Assembly: GCA_036346205.1 (NCBI GenBank)
Contig: JARFJB010000537.1
Span: 1 to 64,000, forward strand
Reading direction: 5' to 3'
Length of the DNA stretch: 64,000 bases
Source of the DNA: Vesta saturnalis
Taxonomy: Eukaryota > Arthropoda > Insecta > Coleoptera > Lampyridae
In this document: positions 11,100 to 21,421 of the stretch, piece after piece
Layout of the letters: every line of letters begins with the position of its first letter
Position numbering within the stretch: position 1 is the first letter of the stretch
Made by a program: the position numbers and the translations under genes
The notes under the pieces: model-generated
The model's input: only the letters and a program-made list of their open reading frames with translations
Told to the model about the DNA's origin: nothing
The model's database searches: none

Positions 11100-11260
11100 T
11101 GGCAGTTGTCGTCGTCGGCGACGGCGGCGGCAACGCAGCACTAGACTAGAATACGTATCGCGTTGTCGTATTGCATCGCATCGCACCCGCCGCTGATGCC
11201 ACCTCCACTGCCCTTGCCCACCGCGCGCCGCGCCCCCGGTATTTGTCTTCCAAAACGGAC
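11100..11260. promoter_or_regulatory. CpG-rich patch near the hAT 5' end
   Basis: A short stretch with repeated GTCGTC/GGCGGC words and many CG dinucleotides stands out from the surrounding AT-rich DNA. It lies upstream of the probable transposase start at 11,486 and could hold the element's promoter. This is inference from position and composition only. Confidence 0.3.
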
Positions 11261-11485
11261 GCACTGATTGCACACTAGTAATGAATAATTAATGTACAAG
11301 CTTGTACGAGTTGAAGTGAACTAATGAAGTGAAGAACCACCTATTCAGTGGAACAAAAAAAAAAAAAGGCTGTTCATTTGGAATAAGTGAAAGTGAGTAC
11401 AAATACATGATTCGTTTAATCGTTTTTATAATTTATTGAATACCTATATGTTTATTTCTTATATTACAGTGAAGAGAAGTGGTCC

Positions 11486-14400
11486 ATGGATCCAAAAAAG
11501 GAAGATAAGAAGAAAACTAAGGAGGCCGAAATTACTATCTGATCGCTGTTGAAATATGTTACTGAAAAGACGCACCAAAACAAAGACAACATCGAGGTGT
11601 CAATCGTAAAATTACTACATTTTTTTCATAATTTTTACAAATTTTACTTTACTGTACATATACTATTAAATATGATTGATTATTTTAACAAGAGAACGAA
11701 GAGACAGTCAGCAGTCAGGCAGAATATTTTTTAGTTTTATTTTTATCATCTTGTTAAACAAATAATTAATAATTGAGTTGTGCTTTTTGATGGAAATTCT
11801 TAAATGAAACAAATAGTTTCTAATTTCCACAAAATCATTTAATAAATAACAATTTTCGACAAGTGTCTTTCAGACTCGATCTTAAATAAAGCTACAAATA
11901 TTAACCTATACTAATTGTGGTAGGCTAAACTAATTATAAATCAATTTGATCGTTTAATAACAAACCTGTATTTTTGTTTTAAAATTTCTAATGATCTAAA
12001 ACGTCTAATCTTTTACTTTATTTTCAATAAAATTTCAAATTTTTTGTCTAACACGTGATTTTCTGTTAAAGTTTCTGTATTGTTTAATGAACTAAATTTC
12101 AGAAATTTACTTAAAACTTCTATGTTTTCTATGTGTATTTATCCGATTTATTGTATATCCTAGTTATTTCTTTCTGATTTTATTTATTGTTTTATGTATT
12201 TTCCTAATTGTTACGTTTCTACGTATATTCAATTTGAAATATTGTCATAATCAAATTTGATAACGTTAAACGAATTTTGGAAAATACATCAAAAATCAAA
12301 ATTGGAAAAAATATCTCAGAATATACAGATTAAATCGGGTTAATAATAATAGACAAACAGAAAGTAAAATTCTGTAATTTTTAAAAAAAATTTCTAGCTA
12401 TTAAATTTGAACTCAAAAATCGTGTTATTAAAATTTAAATTATTAATAAAAAAACATTTTTAAATAATTGTTTAAACATCAAATTGATATATTTCATGTT
12501 TGTTTTCCTCCTCATACATAATTGTTGTCATATAAATTGTATGTTAATATTTTTTGGTTAAAAATGAATCTAAGAACTGTTCAAAATTGTATTTAAATTA
12601 GAAATATTTTTCATTTAATGTAAAAATTGAAATTACTCATCCATGTAGGTTTAAAAAACTGGTCAAATGCAGATTCTATTAGTGTCATCCGCAGCAGTAC
12701 GATTTCTAGTCATTTTAATTTCAATGGCATATTTAGAATTTAATTTAATTTATCTGCATCTTACGCAGAAACTGATTTAGAATAAATCATAAAAATTTAC
12801 TTCACTTGTTCAGCTTTTATTCCCTGCGTATGTCAGTCCAATATGGTTAATATAAATTTCAATTCATAAATTGGTATATTTCTATGATAAGCGACTGCTT
12901 ATTTGTAGTTAAAATCATAAATAATATAATACATATACAAACTGTAATAAATACTTATTACATATTATATTTAAATTGACAGATTATATACAGCTCATAA
13001 ATACAAACTAAAATATGAAGATTTTACTTGCAAAAAAATCTTATTAACTATTATTTCTTTGATCAAGAAGAACAAGAAACCGAACTATGAACAAAACACA
13101 TAAGAAAAGGACAAAACAAGTAGATATATAGAGTGAGAAAAGGTGACAACAAGTATGATGCATTTAACAGGTAAATAGATAATATGCATCAAATTTGTCT
13201 TGTTGAAGGAGACAGAAGGAACAGAACTATTGTTCAAATCAAAACAGTTTTCACTATGAGTAAGTCAGATTCCAATGATGCTGAGAATGGCAATCCTTAC
13301 CAGATCACATTCGACTTGGATTTGCATAGGGACATTCCAAATAAAATGGTTATCTATTTCTTTATAGACAAAAACATGCTAAGGGATCCAACGGTTGATA
13401 TCATCATGGTTTTCAATTGATACAGAAAAATATCTTGAAATGGATGATTTACTATCGACAATATCTATATTGCTTTTGCCGACTCTTCGGTCCACGGACG
13501 ATCTGATAAACAGTTTGTTTCGGTTATCAAAAATGTGAAATTAAAGAATATTTCACTTAGAGTCATTCATCAACAGTATCAATTTGGAAAAATGGAAAAC
13601 TCTTATTATTGAAAAGGAATGAAACTATCGATAAAGCAAACGAACAAAATGGAGGCAAAAATGGCGAAACATACCATCGACTTTTGGATATTACACTATT
13701 TGACTCAGCAGAATCTTTTAAAGGACATGATGGATCCTCATCAGAAAACCGAGGTAATTTAATAGAATTAGTAAATGATGGCAAAAACGGTCCGTATTAA
13801 GTGAGCACTGTCAAACTTCAAAACTGCAGGTGGATCCAAAGTACTTCTTATTTACAAAGGATCCAGAATGAATTCCTTTCTATTTTAAGTCACATTCAAA
13901 AATTATTCATGATATAAAAAATCTAAATATTATGGAATCATGTTTATACTAGACGGAATGCCGACCAAATGAGTGAATAATAACATATGTTCCATATCAA
14001 AGAAGGAGCTGTAAGTCAATTCAGGTTTCTTTTCTATGTCAGAAAGACGGCAATGATATTCAATATACCAAAAAGCTAGAAAAAGTGGTTTAGAATCAAC
14101 TTTGAGCTCAGGGCTGATAATGCGCTCAATGTCGGTTAAGGTTCAAAGGAAAATATGAGATATTAATCCTAACATTATTTAGTTGTGCAAATCACTCATT
14201 GTATCTTTGGTGACATCCTTCGTTGTCCCATCAATGTAACCTGTTTGGCACTTTAGAAAATAATATTCATTCTTTTGTTTCTACCCACAGATGGAAATAC
14301 TAATACAAAAGGTTGGAAAACTTTAAAGATTGTCTGATACACGCTGGAATGTTATCATGATTCGTTAAACTGTCAGACAAAATGTAGAACAACTGGTTAG

Positions 14401-15240
14401 TTGGAAGAAAGTGTGATCCTCAAATAAATTTGATACTAGGTCTGCAGCAGCGTACTACTTCCTGCAATATGTGACTTCACATTCTATGTCTAGTTCTAGA
14501 ATATGATTTTGCAAGAAGTTAATCTCAAAATATTTAAAACACCAAATCACACTTGACATAGGTTTGACAAAAATTAAGCACTGCAATTGCTTCTTGTCGA
14601 GGAAGAAACACGCTGTCAATAAGGCTATGCAATTTGGCACGCAAAATGTGGAGAAATGATAATAGATATTGGAAGACGTGAACAAAAGTAAAAGAACTAG
14701 AGAAATATCCGCTGACGCCGGCTTAACTTTACAAAGAGGAGCTTGCAGGTCTATGTTCCAGTGCTTGGATCGTTATTCAAGAATTGGGAGATCTACTTAT
14801 GGAAAATTTAACTTTCATATTATACAACCAAAACTACTGATAAAAGCATCTGAAAATGAACTTGAAAGGCCATGAAAAGCTCAACCTAGTCTACGGTGAC
14901 TTTACAAGGAAGAAGTATACAAAGAAGTCTATAGATTGCGAAGACATTTAAGCACTAATACTGCAACAGAGGAAGATAGACAGCTAAAAAATTTTGAATT
15001 TTTTTAAATGGGACTTTACCGAATCCATGCAACCTATGTTAATCGTTTTCCTAACCATTAGTGTATCAGTGGCGTCTTGCGAAGAAGTTTTCAAAACTTA
15101 ATTATCTTTGATCGACCATCACTGAAGAACGACTTCAGTCTGGCTATTTTCCATTGAAAGAAAAGTAGCGTCGGTTTTGGATTTTGATAACGTAATTAAT
15201 AAACTTAGAGTAATAAAAGCCAGAAAACATAATTTGAAAT
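11486..15240 (+). pseudogene. hAT (ZMYM1/DUF4371-like) transposase, heavily decayed
   Basis: A DDE transposase of the hAT superfamily. The likely start is ATG 11,486 (MDPKKEDKKKTKE), which follows a possible intron (donor GTGAGTAC near 11,393, acceptor TTACAG at 11,464-11,469). Recognisable pieces follow: 13,575-13,797 (ETIDKANEQN, then SAESFKGHD and NRGNLIELVN, from the region before the core); 14,113-14,350 (ADNALNV, then STHRW-like, then LSDTRWNV, around the active site and insertion domain); and 15,010-15,235 (ISVSVASCEEVF, then FSIERKVASVLDFDNVINKL, the C-terminal dimerisation region). All are separated by stops and frameshifts. A 1.6 kb AT-rich stretch (about 11,570-13,180) contains no recognisable piece and may be an insertion or intron. 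It is clearly non-functional. Confidence 0.8.
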
Positions 15241-15427
15241 TAGTATAATTTAATTACTTGTCTAGTGTCATTGCTTATTTTCACTTGTAAATCTGTTTGT
15301 AACATGGTAAAAATATTGATTAAAATTTGATTTTCCATCGGCATTGTGTTTAATTCAGTGAATGTTTAAATCTAGGACGTCAGCCAAAATTAAAGATCGG
15401 CCCGTCAAAAAGTCTTAGTCCGCCATT

Positions 15428-15435
15428 TGTGTAAG
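15428..15435. repeat. Target site duplication (right) of the hAT element
   Basis: Exact copy of the 8 bp at 10,923-10,930. Confidence 0.8.
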
Positions 15436-16020
15436 CAATGTAGAGTTCTTCAATTTCACCTCTTGTCGTATTTCAATTTGCTACTTTATACATTTGGGTA
15501 GAGCCTCCTAAGAATAATTATAACGAGCCCATACTAAAGTACCTACGTATTTATAATTTCTTAGTTAATATATGTTTGCGTGTTAACTTATTTATTAGAA
15601 AAATGAAAACCAACATGTTTTTTTATTTTAAAAGAAAAATGAATTCTACTTGATAAAATATGCTTTAAAACGATGGAATTATTACAGAATCAAATAAAGA
15701 AAACTGAAATAAAGACTTAATAATTCACTTATGATAGATATGTGTGTATGCATGATTTGGAAAATAAATCCAAAAGTCATAGTTGAACTTTTATTTTGCG
15801 GTTAAATGTATAAGAAAAATCGCATTAAAATTACTTAAAGTTAAATATTATTAATTTTATTAAATACATAAATAAAAGTTAACCTCAGTAGGATTTGAAC
15901 CTACGACCTGTACTTCTAATAATTATTCGTTCGTAATAAAGTTAGTTTATTAATTTATATTTTTGTTTAAGGTTAATGGCGTGCAATTGTATTATCCTGC
16001 AGACATATGTTCATCAGTTA
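15436..16020. other. Unassigned AT-rich DNA with a SINE-like piece
   Basis: Apart from the tRNA-like piece at 15,845-15,935 nothing is recognised. Confidence 0.3.
15845..15935 (-). repeat. tRNA-like SINE fragment, second copy
   Basis: Shares TTAATTTTATTAAATACATA and CCTCAGTAGGATTTGAAC plus ACGACCTGTACTT with 3,930-3,995. On the minus strand this gives a B-box-like GGTTCAAATCC. Confidence 0.5.
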
Positions 16021-16021
16021 G

Positions 16022-16467
16022 ATGTTATTCCAAATACCAATACGACCGAATACTAGTGATATGGCGATTATTAATATTTATCCGACAATTTCGAATAATA
16101 CACCAATGACCTCTATAAATATGGACCACGATTATTGTCAAAATAGCTCAAAATATTTTACGAGTACAGTACCTTTTTCCATTACAACGATGAAATGCAT
16201 TCCTGAATTTGTGGCAATCAACAGTGTGATAAAATGGAATAATTAACAATGGTAATATAGATGTCCAGCAGGTTTAATTACAAACGCGCAAACATTTATT
16301 CACCAACTGGATATTCAAATTATGATCTAATCGTGGATGTACCAGAAAGCGAAGATGACGATGTTATCTTTGTGAAAGAATATAAAGTGAATAATCTTGA
16401 AACAACAAAACTGAAAATATCTACTGCTATAAGCGTGCCCGAAGTGCCAAACGGAATCAAAAAATAG
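16022..16467 (+). CDS. Exon-like pair of ORFs, unknown protein
   Basis: Two consecutive plus-strand frames (16,022-16,246, 74 residues; 16,261-16,467, 68 residues) lie 14 bp apart in different frames. The second is hydrophilic with an acidic patch (VPESEDDDVIFVKEY) and looks more like protein than its AT-rich surroundings. A possible splice acceptor (CCTGCAG, ending 16,003) precedes the first. I do not recognise a family. They could be parts of one gene split by an indel, a host exon, or transposon debris. Confidence 0.25.
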
Positions 16468-17284
16468 GAAGATTTAAAAATCAAGCTAAAAGTGTAACAG
16501 AAGGTGAAAAACCTTCACGAAAACTCAAATGAATAAAGCGTCTCTTAAACTTGCAAAGTTTACTACCCTGCTGTGTTTAAGCAGGCAAAAGCAATGGTAA
16601 CATTTTATTAAATTTTTATAAAAAGCTATAGTTGTGCATTAAATATTAATAAAATATGTTTCGCTAAAAGTGAGGGCAATAGAGATAAAGCAAAAAGTAC
16701 AAGCGTCGAGCTGAATTTATTGAGAATAAGAAAAACAAAACATACATTTTATTTGAGCAATTCTTTATCTGTCATTTGAAGTGTTCTGTTGAAGTTACGT
16801 TCATTATAACTCAAGTTATTAATTTTTGAATGTGAACTTACAAGAAAAATGGAATTAACCAGAGGCATGCTCGAATCATGATTTAATACAATTTTAAAAA
16901 TGTTTCGCTTATCATGAAGAGTGTTTAAACTCGGCTTTTAGTGAACAGTCATTGTTACAATTTATCGATGCTAAGGAATTTCAACGGAATGGAATTGGTT
17001 CATCAACAAAAGGAGCAGACCTCCTACGCTGGTACCGACAAAAACATTGGCTGTTAAAAAGGAATAGGACGTATTTCATTCTCTCCTCAAGCTTGCTAGC
17101 TTTCAGTCCTTCAAAAATGGATTCGCATACATACATAATTACGTATATGTATGGTGGGATTAAGTATGGTAGGATGGAAGAAACAGTTATGGTTCTGAAA
17201 AATACTACCCAGCATTTAAGTAGCCGCACATAGCATATACGCATGCCTTCCAATGTGAGGAAAACCCCTTAAAAGTCATACAAG
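16468..17284. other. Unassigned DNA upstream of the mariner fragment
   Basis: Overlapping ORFs on both strands at 16,952-17,253 are mutually exclusive and carry no recognisable domain. Nothing else is supported. Confidence 0.3.
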
Positions 17285-17350
17285 GTGGACGGTAACGAGA
17301 ATCGAACCCATTACCTTCCAATACTTACAGGTCCTGTCACCACTACGTCC
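17285..17350 (-). repeat. tRNA-like sequence or SINE head
   Basis: On the minus strand the piece begins GGACGTAGTGGTGACAGG and contains GGGTTCGATTCTCG, a B-box-like T-arm, ending CGTCCACC. The 5' GGACG can pair with the 3' CGTCC like an acceptor stem. The other arms do not fold cleanly, so a SINE or tRNA pseudogene is more likely than a working tRNA. Confidence 0.35.
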
Positions 17351-17352
17351 AA

Positions 17353-17489
17353 GCTCGTAGCTGCTGTTAAAAATAATTGAAGGGCAATAAAGTCACTGAT
17401 GCGGTAATGGCATCAACTCAAGGTTGATCCTCAGCTGGTAAAAACAAACGATCACCTGCATTTTAAAAAAGTATTTTCGTTTGTCCATC
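17353..17489 (+). pseudogene. Mariner transposase, N-terminal side (left of the Polinton)
   Basis: The last frame before the Polinton reads NDHLHFKKVFSF and then V-H, the end of the mariner helix-turn-helix region just before the linker. The interrupted protein resumes at 35,024 with the matching next residues (HLSDFQKAG). An in-frame TAA lies at 17,405-17,407. The upstream end is uncertain because similarity fades. Confidence 0.6.
17484..17489. repeat. Putative Polinton target duplication, left
   Basis: TCCATC here against CGCATC at 35,024-35,029: four of six bases agree. Polintons make 6-bp duplications. Confidence 0.5.
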
Positions 17490-18247
17490 AGTAGGTAAGA
17501 TTGGAGACTTTTGGGACACACCACATTTCCAAGGCCCCACATTTCCAAGGTTGCCACAAAACCGGTTTCCCACCGTACCAAGGTCAAAAAGGCAATGTGT
17601 GACCTAAATGCATATCATTACACAAAACCAAGGTCACAACCCCGCTTTCCTGTTCCACAACTACAAGGCTATCCACCACGCTTTCCTGTTCCACAATTAC
17701 AAGGCCATCACGTGACCTAACCGCTTTCCTGTTCCACTATTACAAGGATACAGACCTATTCATTCACAATAAATCCGTGTGACCGGTTGCCATTTATTTT
17801 GCCCACTGTATGTTTTGCCATTTTTTTATAATTTTGCTAACAAAATAAAAGAAAACGATATGTTAATATATTTAATTGATGTATTACTCAGATATATGAT
17901 TTTCTTTAGGAATAAAACATTTTGATTTAGTACAAGTGCAGAAGGTCCTCTCACTTCCGTTTCAGTACATCTGCGCGGACGTGGTGCGAGGAGCTGAGCA
18001 TACGTGAATGTGGTGCCCATCGTAGATGTTCCTGTAACGGATTGACATCTGGCTGCCATCGGTTTATTCTAACCCACACATGAAACATTCAACCGTATCG
18101 TCTGAAGATGTGGAAATGAATCCTGCTGCAGCAAGCGATGAGGGTGAGTGAACTCCAGACCATGTTCGATACGTTAGTAAGCGTTTATCGAAACAGTTGT
18201 AATACTGAGGATAATAAAAGTTTGGGTACACATGTTAACATCAGCGA
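17490..18247 (+). repeat. Left terminal inverted repeat of the Polinton
   Basis: It is the inverse of 34,231-35,023. Matching blocks run from the tip through three subrepeats (CTTTCCTGTTCCAC with CTACAAGG or TTACAAGG, about 17,640-17,755), the block AAAATAAAAGAAAACGATAT (17,843-17,862) and the inner end around ACGTTAGTAAGC and ACAGTTGTAATACTGAGGAT (18,170-18,211). About 215 bp at 17,935-18,160 have no counterpart in the right repeat. Confidence 0.9.
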
Positions 18248-19386
18248 AAACGTATGATACTGACAGTAAATAATGTATTCTATACAATATATACAACATA
18301 TATACAACAGATATACAATATGTACAATATGTAATAAATAAAAATAGATACAGTAAAAGACTTCGTCTGCAACCTCATCACACAGTATACATGAGTACAT
18401 CGTACATCGTATAACTGTGTGAGAGGCCCACGACGAGCACCAATAATATTCGTACGACAGGTGGTACCGCAGTCCAGCGCTCCATATGCATATGATGGTC
18501 CACTGCGGTAATCTCCTGGTTTCAATCGGGCGAAACAGCAATGACACAAATTCATGAAGTCCACCAGATGGTATCGAACATATATTGATACAATGTGGGC
18601 ATATGCTGTTACACGGCTTGCGCAAAGTGCTCCGTATTACCTTGCTCATTTCGGTATACCACGCTGAATTCCACTGAACCAGTTCATAATTATTTCGTAG
18701 CACTTTGGTTATGGAAGCCGGTAGTATTCCTCCTTTTCAAAATTTACCCAGTTCGGAATTAATTGACATGTCCGTCGGTACTAATTGAAATAGGGTTTGT
18801 GGTTGGTACACTGCAGGAGTCTTCCAATCGTCTTGCACTGGAGTAACTGACATAGTGAAGATCGGTAACTATGGTATATGTAAAACCCCTCCTTTAAGTA
18901 TACGAATAATACTGAGTGGGGTATGTAACTTGTGTGTGACCTTGCTGTGGCAAAGTGGAACAACCTTGGAATAAGTATGCCTAGAAAGAAGTAGTGGAAC
19001 GAAAAGAAAACCTTGAAAAGGTGTAACGACAAGACCGCTAAAGCAATGTGTGGTATAATCGTGAAGGTACGAAGTAGCCTTGAGGAGGTACATAGTGGGA
19101 GAGTGTCATATATAAAAGAGAGGAATGTATGTAAAGTCAGTATCGTATATAATGGATAAATCGTACGTCAAGCCATAAAAAGGCGAAGATTTCGGTGCTA
19201 TAAGTTCAAGTAAATATTGCGATATTTTGCTTAATAATGTGCAATTTCTTAAATAAAAGTAAAACAAAGTTTGTTAGTGTCGGTCTATCACCCAAATTTG
19301 GATTTGAGCCAGTCGTAAAACTAGGTGGACGAAGAGTGGTGGAGTGGTGTTTGACAAGCAGGAATTATACTTATGGATAATCAAGG
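18247..19386. other. Subterminal Polinton region, left
   Basis: Two overlapping minus-strand frames (18,185-18,703 and 18,280-18,564) could form a small cysteine-containing protein but match nothing I recognise, and their ends fall in a TATACAA-type microsatellite (18,290-18,340). The stretch 18,880-19,100 repeats words such as GTGGAAC and ACCTTG that also occur in the terminal repeat. I see no supported gene. Confidence 0.35.
19109..19118 (+). promoter_or_regulatory. TATA-box-like site upstream of the left Polinton genes
   Basis: TATATAAAAG lies about 270 bp before the first plus-strand ORF of the element. It is the best TATA match in this part of the element, but its use is inferred. Confidence 0.35.
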
Positions 19387-19806
19387 GTGATTACTAATTA
19401 TTTCTACAGTCCTGAAGGAACATGGCTACCTACCAAACTGGGATCGAAGACTGTCTCGTACGAAAATATTAACAAGAAAAAAATTATACGCCTCTGTGAT
19501 AGTGACGAAATTGATATCTATTTAGGATGGGAGTCTATAGAACAGTTATGGAAGCTTTTGAAGATAATATATTACCGATTGGAGTTGGCAGATACTGTGA
19601 ACTTTCCAGAGTTTTATAAAAACCTAATACAGTCGACAGCGACAATTCCTGAATGTAAGATTCACCAAGTTATAGGTCCATTGCATGATGTATTTGAGAT
19701 CAACATAGCCTGCCTTCTGGAAATGGAAGTATTTGCCAAGGAGAAACTATATATGGATATGGATCTTGCCAATCCTATAACTGAAGGGGGGGTAACGCGC
19801 TTGTAG
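19387..19806 (+). CDS. Unknown Polinton protein, left-end ORF 1
   Basis: An open frame of 139 residues with no known domain. The first in-frame start is an ATT/GTG-type codon near 19,387, so the true start is unclear. The sequence is mixed charged and aliphatic (for example LGWESIEQLWKLLKIIYYRLEL) and predicts helices. It ends soon after a run of seven G (19,788-19,794), a likely place for an indel, and a second frame picks up 20 bp later, so ORFs 1 and 2 may be one gene. Left-end ORFs of this kind are variable between Polintons. Confidence 0.5.
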   Translation: MITNYFYSPEGTWLPTKLGSKTVSYENINKKKIIRLCDSDEIDIYLGWESIEQLWKLLKIIYYRLELADTVNFPEFYKNLIQSTATIPECKIHQVIGPLHDVFEINIACLLEMEVFAKEKLYMDMDLANPITEGGVTRL

Positions 19807-19826
19807 TCAATAGTGGATAGTATTAA

Positions 19827-20191
19827 ATGTTAGTCAATATGTGGATGTGTTATAGTGCGGAGTCGTGGCCTAAAGCTGTAGATTGTGTTAGTGCAGTCCA
19901 AAAACTAATATGCCAGTTACAATCATTAGAATTCGATGCTGATCATGAAAAAGTGTATGGAATGGGTAGATTTAGTGATGACTATTTAAATAGTCTAGTT
20001 AATAAGTATGGGGAGGAATACGCCTTTGTGAAAATACTTAACATCGCATGTAGGTGATATAGAGTGTATTTGTTGTATAAAGCGATTAATAGAAGACCTT
20101 AAAGAAATATCATTGGAGCAATTTATACACGAAATAGAAAGATATTTACCGAATTTTGAGTCATCAGATGACGACTCACCCAGTGAAGAAG
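19827..20191 (+). pseudogene. Unknown Polinton protein, left-end ORF 2, frameshifted
   Basis: Begins with ATG 19,827 (MLVNMWMCYSAESWPKAVD) and runs to a stop at 20,055. Coding character continues in another frame from about 20,040 (GDIECICCIKRLIEDLKEIS, then an acidic end ESSDDDSPSEEGAH) to a stop at 20,191. A frameshift near 20,040 is therefore likely. No domain is recognised. The acidic C-terminus and cysteine pairs are the only notable features. Confidence 0.4.
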
Positions 20192-20401
20192 GTGCGCATT
20201 AATGAGTCCAAAAACGTAGTTCACTACATAGTAGTATGGGAGTTGGCTTACAGGCATGCGCGAAAAGGAGAATGGGAACAATTAGCTAGAGATTCTGCAC
20301 GATTTAAAAAAAGAATAGGCGACTGTGCTAATATAATTTCACCAATTCTCGAAAAACAGCATCGTGAGTGTGTGTTTGTCAGACGCTTTAGTAGTATGTA
20401 G
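20180..20401 (+). CDS. Unknown small basic Polinton protein, left-end ORF 3
   Basis: A frame of about 70-80 residues, partly overlapping ORF 2, with KVRINESKNVVHYIVVWELA and a basic helical stretch (HARKGEWEQLARDSARFKKR). No ATG start precedes the conserved-looking part, so the start is undecided. It is followed by AATAAA at 20,427. Confidence 0.4.
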   Translation, partial: PVKKVRINESKNVVHYIVVWELAYRHARKGEWEQLARDSARFKKRIGDCANIISPILEKQHRECVFVRRFSSM

Positions 20402-20426
20402 TGATGTATATGTATAGGATAGTAGT

Positions 20427-20458
20427 AATAAAAAAAAGTAAAAAAAGATCTGTTTATT
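20427..20458. terminator. Paired polyadenylation signals between convergent genes
   Basis: AATAAA on the plus strand (20,427-20,432) serves the left-end ORFs, and TTTATT at 20,453-20,458 gives AATAAA on the minus strand for the integrase that ends at 20,503. The two gene blocks converge here. Confidence 0.45.
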
Positions 20459-20502
20459 GCATATTAATATTACAGTATATATAATTAAGGTTAATTAGCG
20501 TA

Positions 20503-21421
20503 TTACACAATGTCTTTGGTAGAAATCCAGGAGTTGTGAGAAGTATCAAAACCCAACCACTTAACGAGAGCTTTATTCCCTTGACGTCGGATGACACGTT
20601 CAACTAGATGAATGTCTGGATGTTTAACACTTTGTAGTTCGGGCTCATAGAACCGACCTTGAATCTCTTCATCTCGACTATCACGTAATGTGTAGGTGAG
20701 TGGGCTTGAACGTTTAACTGTTGATATTCGAAAGACTTCGTAACTCCAATTAGGTGTGTACCCCTTAGAGAATATGCTTCTATGTTTGCTAATGCGTACA
20801 TGTTCCCCCGCTTTAAATTTAGGTGTTTTACGGTCAAGAATTTTTGACATTTTAAATGTTTTGAAATAGATGCACTATTTTTTCCGATACATCTACCGGT
20901 TTGTATCCAGTTGTTCTATGCTTTCTTGAATTATACTCGTGACAATGTGCGGTAATATTGATAGCCACTTATAGGATCCTTGCATGCTGAAGGTTTTCCA
21001 CATTATTGCTTTAAGGGTGCGATTTACACGTTCCACTATACTACTTTTCAAGGTGGAATAACTACTGTAATGATTGATATTAAATTTTTCATTACTTTTT
21101 GAATTCAGCATTATAGAACTCAGTTCCCATATCAGTTTGTATATGTGTAGGTGTCCTTTTCAAACCAGACAAAAGTTTATCCATTACATCCGCGACCAGT
21201 TTACCATTCTTGCGTTTGATGGGAAAAGCCCAGACATATTTAGAGAATGCATTTATTATTACTAAAATGTATCGAAATCCTTTATTCATCCGAGCATATG
21301 GTATCATTTCCACTAAATCAGCTTGAAATAGATCATTTAAACCTTTTAGTACAACACAACGCCGCGGAAAATTTCTTCTTGCAGGTTTGTGCAGTTCTTC
21401 GACAACATCGGCTTTACTCAT
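20503..21421 (-). pseudogene. Polinton integrase (retrovirus-like, DDE) with chromodomain, frameshifted
   Basis: It would insert the linear element into host DNA by acting on the terminal repeat ends in the nucleus. Three frames cover it. Piece 1 (21,421-21,092, minus) starts MSKADVVEELHKP, has remains of the zinc-binding head, and holds the first catalytic Asp in FQADLVEMIPYA (residue 35) and the second in IQTDMGTEFYN (residue 97). Piece 2 (21,111-20,893) holds the catalytic Glu in SIVERVNRTLKA (residue 27). Piece 3 (20,850-20,503) has an SH3-like part (KFKAGEHVRISK, residues 11-22) and a C-terminal chromodomain (HLVERVIRRQGNKALVKWLG, residues 81-100). Frames shift near 21,100, near 20,945 and near 20,850. 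All three catalytic residues survive. Its ATG overlaps the end of the next gene upstream by 8 bp. Confidence 0.9.

Larger units (their letters stand above)
10931..15427 (+). mobile_element. hAT transposon, ZMYM1-like clade, decayed
   Basis: The ends form short imperfect inverted repeats around the shared core TGGCGGACT (10,934-10,942 and its reverse complement at 15,417-15,425), flanked by an exact 8-bp duplication. Inside, plus-strand transposase remnants are found in the right order. The first 1.2 kb after the left end includes a GC-rich, CpG-rich patch (about 11,100-11,250). Length is about 4.5 kb. Confidence 0.8.

Noticed and set aside
17285..17350. Functional tRNA gene
   Set aside because: Acceptor-like ends pair but D, anticodon and T arms do not form a standard cloverleaf.
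17511..17720. Proline- and glutamine-rich ORF in the Polinton left end, mirrored at 34,694-35,002
   Set aside because: It is the translation of the terminal inverted repeat and its subrepeats, not a gene pair.
18185..18703. 172-residue minus ORF at the left Polinton subterminal region
   Set aside because: It overlaps another open frame, ends in a microsatellite and in the terminal repeat, and has no domain or conserved motif.
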